Assembly (NCBI GenBank): GCA_017983635.1
Contig: JAGOBA010000001.1
Coordinates: 62,001-126,000, forward strand
Direction of reading: 5' to 3'
DNA from: Alphaproteobacteria bacterium
GTDB lineage: Bacteria; Pseudomonadota; Alphaproteobacteria; Micropepsales; Micropepsaceae
DNA: 64,000 bases
Below, piece after piece: positions 59,031 through 64,000 of the stretch. The position numbers and the translations under genes were made by a program. The stretch's first letter is position 1. Each line of letters begins with the position of its first letter. Below the pieces are notes generated by a model that did no database searches, was not told where the DNA came from, and saw only the letters and a program-made list of their open reading frames with translations.

Positions 59031-59184
59031 TCTCGTTTCGCCAGAGAGCGAAACGAGCTCAGCGAGACTTATGTCCGCCGAAACCCACTGCGCGAGTACG
59101 GACGGTACAGCGTGCGCATTTCGAAAAACTCATGCTGCAAACGGACGAAGAGCTCGATCGGTGCGACGCGCGTACAATCGCGGC

Positions 59185-59215
59185 AAAAGAAAACGGCCGG
59201 CGTTTCGGCCGGCCG
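59185..59215 (-). terminator. Rho-independent terminator of the alanine-proline-rich protein gene
   Basis: On the minus strand CGGCCGGC pairs with GCCGGCCG around loop CGAAAC and is followed by TTTTCTTTT (59185-59193). It lies 25 bases after the stop at 59241. Confidence 0.88.
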
Positions 59216-59240
59216 CTGGTTCTGTAGACCTGCGTCGCTC

Positions 59241-59537
59241 TTATTGAGCGGGCGGGGTCGCGGGCGCTGCCGGGTCGGCCGGAGCCGCTGCCGGGTCGGC
59301 CGGAGCCGCTGCCGGATCGGCCGGAGCCGCCGCCGGATCAACCGCCGCCGGATCGGCGGGAGCTGCCGCCGGGTCGGCCGGAGCCGCCGCCGGATCAACC
59401 GCGGCCGGATCGGTCGCCGCCGCCGGATCAGTCGCCGCCGCCGGATCGACCGGCGCAGCAGCTTTGTTCTGCATGTAGTAGTAAGCACCACCGCCCGCGA
59501 GCGCGAGCACGATCAGTGCGATAACAGTTCTGTTCAT
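59241..59537 (-). CDS. Membrane-anchored Ala/Pro/Asp repeat protein
   Basis: A 98-residue protein: an N-terminal hydrophobic segment (MNRTVIALIVLALAGGGAYYY, a signal anchor) followed by a low-complexity tail built of DPAAAPA and DPAAAT units, ending PATPPAQ. The tail should be extended and envelope-facing. The tail is encoded by near-perfect DNA tandem repeats, so its length may vary between strains. It has its own terminator at 59185-59215. No function is known to me; a spacer or cell-wall role is only a guess. Confidence 0.72.
   Translation of the reverse strand: MNRTVIALIVLALAGGGAYYYMQNKAAAPVDPAAATDPAAATDPAAVDPAAAPADPAAAPADPAAVDPAAAPADPAAAPADPAAAPADPAAPATPPAQ
59266..59456. repeat. Tandem repeat encoding the Ala/Pro/Asp tail
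   Basis: A 21-bp unit (plus-strand sense GCTGCCGGGTCGGCCGGAGCC, split here as GCTGCCGGGTCGG and CCGGAGCC) recurs from 59266, 59287 and 59308 with few changes, then degenerates into 15-18-bp variants (gccgccggatca...). Whole-codon periods keep the reading frame of the overlapping gene. The near-identity of the first three copies suggests recent slippage. Confidence 0.85.
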
Positions 59538-59894
59538 TCGTTCTCTCCAAAAGATGTCGTCTGCGCTTAACCCATGACCGTGTCACGATCATGAAGCCCC
59601 CCGCCGGCTAGGGCCCTGCCTGTTCTCACAAGCGTCCCAGCGCGACGCAGGGATAAGCCTAGTGGCTACCCCACCCCTCAACAAGCCGAGGGGGAGCGGG
59701 CGTAGTGCCGCATGGTCACTATGTGTTTTTGCAAGCGCGAAGGGGACGAAAAAGCACATTTCTGGGGCGCGAAATGAGGTTCCGCCAAAGGCCTGATGGA
59801 TAATATCAGCGCAAACACCCGCGCAATTGACAGGCGACACGTCGTCGTTTGTGCCCGCTGAACGCGGCACCCCGGCCGAACCTCTCGATGCGCA
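59538..59894. other. Intergenic region without a supported gene
   Basis: 357 bases upstream of the repeat-protein gene and beyond the 3' end of the membrane-protein gene at 59895. A near-palindrome, ATGTGTTTTTG (59720-59730) with AAAAAGCACAT, is visible, but short open frames here have unconvincing composition and no ribosome-binding site. It presumably holds the promoter of the repeat-protein gene. Confidence 0.5.
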
Positions 59895-60755
59895 TTAATC
59901 GCGTGCATCGGCTCCAAGTGACGCAGAGCGAAATGCCTCGTCGACTTCAAGCCCGCCCTCCCACGCCAGCTTCAGCGCTTCAACGATTTCCCGCCCTTCG
60001 GCGAGGTAGATTGCATGCTCTGCCTCGCCGAGAAAGTGCCCGGACGCTGGATCTTCGTCGTTGTAGGTCATCTGAAACGTGTCGTCCCACTCGTCGATCT
60101 TCACCGCGAGATCCACGGGCAGCCCAAGCCTAAACACGCTGACGGGCACACCGGTATCTGCATCGCAAAGCGGTGAGGCATTCCAAGTTGGCGACAATCT
60201 CAGCCGGCGCGGTAGCGACTCAGCGTCAGTCGAAACCACATCGTTGCCTGCTGCGCGTCCACGCAAAGGAAACCTGATCGACGCCCACACCACGAACAAA
60301 GCGACCACCACGATCACGGCATCACTTGCGGTGGACGATCCCCACGCCCGCAGCAATACGACAAAAGCGAGCCAACCCACAAACGCCGTCGCGAACGCGT
60401 AGACGACAAATGCATTCTTCGTCTGCTGCCGCCCACGGCGATCGTCGTCATCCTCCGGCGGCAACGCGCGATCGGCCCAGAACAGGTATCCGCCCTGCCA
60501 CGCCGCGTTGGCAATGAAGAGCGGCAGCGCGAGCGGGCTCAACAACACAAGCGCCACCCCGGACGCGAGCGTCAGATAAGCACCCACCGTCAATGCGCGC
60601 GTCCGCACCTTCTCCTTCGCGGCCGAAGGATCGGCCAGCGCTTGCAGCAACGCATCCATCACGCTTTCAAGCGCGATCTTACGAGCGACGAGAACACCCG
60701 CGAACGTATAGAACGCACCGACAACGATTGCAGCGAACTGTGACAAGGACAACAT
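59895..60755 (-). CDS. Membrane protein of unknown function
   Basis: A 286-residue protein with about five helices: SLSQFAAIVVGAFYTFAGVLVA (about 3-24), TVGAYLTLASGVALVLLSPLALPLFIANAAW (about 56-86, two helices), VVYAFATAFVGWLAFVVLLRAW, and DAVIVVVALFVVWASIRFP. The C-terminal 110 residues are soluble (VFRLGLPVDLAVKIDEWDDTFQMTY, LAEGREIVEALKLAWEGGLEVDEAF). No family recognised. It diverges from the histidine phosphatase gene by 54 bases. Confidence 0.75.
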   Translation of the reverse strand: MLSLSQFAAIVVGAFYTFAGVLVARKIALESVMDALLQALADPSAAKEKVRTRALTVGAYLTLASGVALVLLSPLALPLFIANAAWQGGYLFWADRALPPEDDDDRRGRQQTKNAFVVYAFATAFVGWLAFVVLLRAWGSSTASDAVIVVVALFVVWASIRFPLRGRAAGNDVVSTDAESLPRRLRLSPTWNASPLCDADTGVPVSVFRLGLPVDLAVKIDEWDDTFQMTYNDEDPASGHFLGEAEHAIYLAEGREIVEALKLAWEGGLEVDEAFRSASLGADARD

Positions 60756-60809
60756 TTCCCGTTCCTACCGTGCGATTGGCGCCGCTGCAAACCGTGCTAA
60801 GAAGCGCCA

Positions 60810-61544
60810 ATGGACCTCACCCTGCCCTTCGACCGTACGCGCCGGCGGCGCATCTACCTCATGCGCCATGCGGAGGCCGAATACGTTCGCCCCGACGGAA
60901 CGCGCGCGCCGGACTCGCGCGTCGTGCCGCTCACCGCACGCGGCCGCGAGGAAGCTGTCGCCATGGGCAAGTTACTCTGCGACGTGCCGTTTGATCGCGC
61001 GGTCTGCTCCGGCCTGCTTCGTACGCGCGAGACGGCGGGGTTCGTGTTGCAGGACCGCACGCTCGATCTCGGCATCGTTCCCGACCTCGAAGAGATTCGT
61101 GGGGGCGATGCGATCGCGCGTGCGAGGTTGAGCCCGGTCGACTATGCCTACGCGATGTTCAAGGCGGGCGAGCCGGGCGCTTGCTACGCTGCGGGCGAAC
61201 CTTTCGCGGATTTCGTCGGCCGGGTCGTCCCGGCCTTCACCGCGATCACCAACGACCCCAGCTGGACGACGTTGCTGCTCGTCTGCCACGGCGGCGTGAA
61301 TCGCGCGATCCTGACCGACATCACGAGTGCCAGCCTTGCCGCTTTCGGCGCCTTCGAGCAGGACTCCGCCTGCCTGAACTTGATCGACGTCGACACCTGC
61401 CTCGACACGGGTGCCGTCCTCCGGCGCATCCTACGTGGCGTTAACATCACCGCCGAGGACCCGATCAAGAAGACCCGCCGTCTGCTGACGCTGGAGGGTA
61501 TGACCAAGCGCTTCGTAGAGGCCGGCGCGATGAAGGAAGCCTAA
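60810..61544 (+). CDS. Histidine phosphatase family protein
   Basis: A 244-residue cytosolic phosphoglycerate-mutase-like enzyme. The phospho-accepting His20 is in LMRHAEAEY, the arginine in SGLLRTRETA contacts phosphate, and the second active-site histidine is in LLVCHGGVNRA. The substrate (sugar phosphate, RNA precursor or other) is not evident. About 95 bases separate it from the FAD oxidoreductase gene, with a 7-bp hairpin ACTCGGG (61592-61598) / CCCGAGT (61608-61614). Confidence 0.87.
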   Translation: MDLTLPFDRTRRRRIYLMRHAEAEYVRPDGTRAPDSRVVPLTARGREEAVAMGKLLCDVPFDRAVCSGLLRTRETAGFVLQDRTLDLGIVPDLEEIRGGDAIARARLSPVDYAYAMFKAGEPGACYAAGEPFADFVGRVVPAFTAITNDPSWTTLLLVCHGGVNRAILTDITSASLAAFGAFEQDSACLNLIDVDTCLDTGAVLRRILRGVNITAEDPIKKTRRLLTLEGMTKRFVEAGAMKEA

Positions 61545-61639
61545 GGCATCCAATTCAGGCCGCATTACGTATGACCTCTCTGAACGACAAAACTCGGGCA
61601 AATCCGCCCCGAGTGTCCAACTTAGGGTAGTCTCTCCCC

Positions 61640-62944
61640 ATGCGTATTGCGATCGTCGGCTCGGGAATTGCGGGCTTGGGGGCGGCCTGGGCGCTGCATC
61701 GCGATCACGAGATCGTGGTTTATGAGAAGGACAGCCGAGTCGGCGGCCACAGCCATACGGTCGATGTCGACTACGATGGCAAGCGCATTGCGGTCGACAC
61801 CGGCTTCATCGTTTACAACGAACTGAACTACCCGAACCTGACGGCATTGTTCGGCGAGCTTCGAGTCCCGACGATCGCGGCCTGGATGACGTTCGGCTTC
61901 AGTTCGCAAAACGGCGGCCTGGAATGGCAGGGCAACAGCGTCCGAAGCCTGTTCGCGCAAAAGCGCAACGTGCTCAGCCTCTCGTTCCATCGCATGTGGC
62001 TCGACATCCTACGCTTCCGCCGCGATGGCCTTATCGACTTGCACGCCGGCCGCACCGACGGACACTCGCTCGGCTCCTACCTCAAAGCGAACAATTACAG
62101 CGACACGTTCCGCGACAACTGCGTCATCCCGATGGGCGCCGCGATCTGGTCGTCGAGTGCGTCGGAAATGCTGGCCTTCCCGGCGCAGAGCTTCATTCGA
62201 TTCTTCGAGAACCATCGCCTCTTCTATTTCGACAAGCCCGCCTGGCGCACCGTGAAGGGCGGCTCGCGCGAGTATGTGACACGCCTCGTCGCGCCGTTCG
62301 CGAACCGCATCCGCCCGTCGACCGCCGTCGCCAAGATCGAGCGCCCCGGCCAAACTGTCCACATCACCGACCATCGCGGTAACGTCGAGGTTTTCGATCA
62401 GGTGATCATTGCCTCTCACAGCGACCAAGCCCTGCCGCTGCTCGCCGACGCCAGCGACGCCGAGCGCCAGATCTTAGGGCCGATGCGCTATGCGCCGAAC
62501 CAAGTCTATCTGCACCGCGACCCGTCGCTGATGCCGAAGCGCAAGTCCGTGTGGTCGAGCTGGAATTACCTTGCCCGCGACACAGTGGCCGGCGGCGCGG
62601 TCTCCGTCACCTATTGGATGAATGCGCTGCAGTCGATAGACGAACGCTATCCGCTGTTCGTGTCCCTGAATCCGCCGAAGGCGCCGGCGCCGGAACTCAC
62701 GTTCCGCACGTTCACCTACGACCATCCGCAATTCGACGCCGCCGCTCTTGTCGCGCAGCGCCGCCTGCACATGATCCAAGGCGCCGGGCGCACCTGGTTC
62801 TGCGGCGCGTATGCCGGCTATGGATTCCACGAAGATGGCTTGACCGCCGGTCTCGAAGTGGCCGCCCGCCTCGGTGCGAAGCTACCGTGGGGCAAGGTCG
62901 CGAGCCCGCGCGTATTCGCGGAAATCCGCGAAGCGGCCGAGTGA
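61640..62944 (+). CDS. FAD-dependent oxidoreductase of the cyclopropane-fatty-acid gene cluster
   Basis: A 434-residue flavoprotein. The dinucleotide motif is VGSGIAGLGAAWAL (residues 6-19), followed by YEKDSRVGGHSHTVDVDYDG, and the C-terminal FCGAYAGYGFHEDGLTAGLEVAARLG closes the FAD site. It belongs to the COG2907 amine-oxidase-like group usually adjacent to DUF1365 and a cyclopropane-fatty-acid-synthase-like methyltransferase. Here the synthase follows directly (65-base gap) and DUF1365 is not between them. The substrate is thought to be a modified fatty acid, by context only. Confidence 0.87.
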   Translation: MRIAIVGSGIAGLGAAWALHRDHEIVVYEKDSRVGGHSHTVDVDYDGKRIAVDTGFIVYNELNYPNLTALFGELRVPTIAAWMTFGFSSQNGGLEWQGNSVRSLFAQKRNVLSLSFHRMWLDILRFRRDGLIDLHAGRTDGHSLGSYLKANNYSDTFRDNCVIPMGAAIWSSSASEMLAFPAQSFIRFFENHRLFYFDKPAWRTVKGGSREYVTRLVAPFANRIRPSTAVAKIERPGQTVHITDHRGNVEVFDQVIIASHSDQALPLLADASDAERQILGPMRYAPNQVYLHRDPSLMPKRKSVWSSWNYLARDTVAGGAVSVTYWMNALQSIDERYPLFVSLNPPKAPAPELTFRTFTYDHPQFDAAALVAQRRLHMIQGAGRTWFCGAYAGYGFHEDGLTAGLEVAARLGAKLPWGKVASPRVFAEIREAAE

Positions 62945-63009
62945 CCGGCGTGATCCACGTCAAGTCAGGTCAGTCGTCCTATGATAGCGTGTCGTCAGCG
63001 GAGCGATCC

Positions 63010-64000
63010 ATGATCCCGCAAACGAGCGCACACACCATCAGAATCCGGCCCGACGCTTTCCCGGACACCAGCGGCTTGCCCTATTTCGTACGCTTGCTGC
63101 TTCCGGTGACCGCGCGCCTGACGTGGGGCAGCGTGGCCGTCACGCTTCCCGACGGCCGGCGCATCGAGATCGAAGGCACTGTCCCCGGAAAACACGCAGA
63201 ACTGAACATTCGCAACTACGCCTGCCTCTGGCGCCTCGTTCGCACCGGCAATCTGGGTTTCGCCGAAGGTTATCTGGCGCACGAATGGGACACACCCGAT
63301 CTGTCCGCCGCGCTAGAAGTCTTCGCCCGCAACGCCGACGCGATGAACGAGCTCTTCGAAGGCAAATGGTGGGCGAAGCTCGCAGGCCGTGTCGCGCACG
63401 CGTTCAATCGCAACACACGCGCGGGCTCGCGCCGCAACATCCACGCCCATTACGACCTTGGCAACGCGTTTTACGAGCGCTGGCTCGATACCAGCATGAC
63501 CTACTCGTCGGCGAAGTTCGAAAAGCCCGGCCAATCCCTGACGGAAGCGCAGCGCCACAAGTACGAAAGCCTCGCTCGCCGCATGGAGCTCAACTCCGAC
63601 CACAGACTGCTGGAGATCGGCTGCGGCTGGGGAGGCTTTGCCGAGTTCGCGGCCAAGGAAGTCGGCTGCAAAGTCACAGGCATCACGATCAGCCGCGAAC
63701 AGCACGACTTCGCGAAGGCGCGCTTGTTCAAAGCCGGCCTCGCCGACAAGACCGACATCCGCCTCGAAGACTACCGCGACGTCAAAGGCACGTTCGACCG
63801 CATCGCCTCGATCGAGATGTTCGAAGCCGTCGGCGAAGAATACTGGCCGGCCTATTTCGACAAGATCCAATCGTCGCTCGCACCGGACGGCCAAGCGGGC
63901 CTACAGATCATCACGATCGACGAGCGCTACTTCGACGGCTACCGCAGCAGCGTCGACTTCATTCAGAAATACATCTTCCCCGGCGGCATGCTGCCCTCGA
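63010..64000 (+). CDS. cfa: Cyclopropane-fatty-acyl-phospholipid synthase (3' end cut by window)
   Basis: 330 residues are visible and the frame is still open at 64000. After an N-terminal region (about 1-140, LNIRNYACLWRLVRTGNLGFAEGYLAHEWDTPDL) comes the methyltransferase: NIHAHYDLGNAFYERWLDTSMTYSSAKFE, the SAM loop LEIGCGWGG (201-209), TGITISREQHDFA, and IASIEMFEAVGEEYWP with the family Glu. The enzyme transfers a methylene from SAM to membrane unsaturated acyl chains. The ATG at 63010 is the first in frame. The missing end should hold the last 60-90 residues. Confidence 0.9.
   Translation, partial: MIPQTSAHTIRIRPDAFPDTSGLPYFVRLLLPVTARLTWGSVAVTLPDGRRIEIEGTVPGKHAELNIRNYACLWRLVRTGNLGFAEGYLAHEWDTPDLSAALEVFARNADAMNELFEGKWWAKLAGRVAHAFNRNTRAGSRRNIHAHYDLGNAFYERWLDTSMTYSSAKFEKPGQSLTEAQRHKYESLARRMELNSDHRLLEIGCGWGGFAEFAAKEVGCKVTGITISREQHDFAKARLFKAGLADKTDIRLEDYRDVKGTFDRIASIEMFEAVGEEYWPAYFDKIQSSLAPDGQAGLQIITIDERYFDGYRSSVDFIQKYIFPGGMLPS

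Noticed and set aside
59266-59456. CRISPR-like array
   Set aside because: The repeats are contiguous, in frame and have no spacers; they encode a protein tail. No cas genes are present.
59589-59870. 93-codon minus-strand frame in the intergenic region
   Set aside because: No ribosome-binding site, unusual residue composition and no recognisable feature.

Overview
The window comes from an alphaproteobacterial chromosome. It is GC-rich throughout, is densely packed on both strands, and shows no phage, transposase or integrase. The assignment rests on several markers: PopZ (a polar organiser restricted to alphaproteobacteria), an iron-sulfur type APS reductase, a class II B12-dependent ribonucleotide reductase, a palindrome that exactly fits the CtrA consensus TTAA-N7-TTAAC, and a long housekeeping block whose order (erpA, dgt, SPOR, nagZ, scpAB, tatABC, serS, surE, pcm, LysM-M23, DUF815, yajC, secD, squalene/phytoene-synthase-like) is the usual alphaproteobacterial one. 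I cannot name the genus.

Layout. 1-5 kb: an outer-membrane protein, tRNA-Leu(GAG), mgtE, a periplasmic kelch protein and isovaleryl-CoA dehydrogenase. 5-10 kb: sulfate assimilation (cysH with a Met8/CysG-N enzyme), a tiny FliN-type SpoA protein, and lipB translationally coupled to an AidB-like acyl-CoA dehydrogenase. 10-15.4 kb: a GST, a nitronate monooxygenase and an SDR, then the elongation factor P module efp / epmA-epmB, whose two modification genes are separated by a long inverted repeat. 15.4-25 kb: an M16 protease, the B12-dependent ribonucleotide reductase nrdJ with an elaborate upstream region, a small unknown protein, and a GH172 (DUF2961)-ribokinase sugar pair. 25-40.5 kb: the conserved secretion, cell-wall, chromosome-segregation and translation block. 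40.5-50 kb: accessory metabolism (cupin, xthA-GFA-EthD-DUF4291, M81 peptidase, ilvD, a membrane protein, a hydrolase, a TTC38 protein, a TetR regulator). 50-57 kb: valS-popZ-tolC-pcm2-M23. 57-64 kb: tRNA-Cys, a DUF3095 protein, a possible small RNA, tRNA-Asn, small membrane proteins, a histidine phosphatase, and an FAD oxidoreductase followed by a cyclopropane-fatty-acid synthase cut by the window end.

The genes worth a second look are these. (1) The conserved block lacks two expected members: secF (with its Mth938 neighbour) after secD, where a Urate_ox_N membrane protein sits instead, and argS between dgt and the SPOR gene. (2) The nrdJ upstream region has two NrdR-box-like 16-mers exactly 32 bp apart, DnaA-box-like 9-mers, and a leader able to form mutually exclusive hairpins. 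(3) The DUF3095 protein has motifs reminiscent of class III nucleotidyl cyclases, and its gene appears to start inside tRNA-Cys. (4) Just after it, a CtrA box, a small hairpin and a UUCG-capped terminator lie within about 110 bp and could make a very short cell-cycle-controlled RNA. All functional statements are from reading the sequence; no database search was run.
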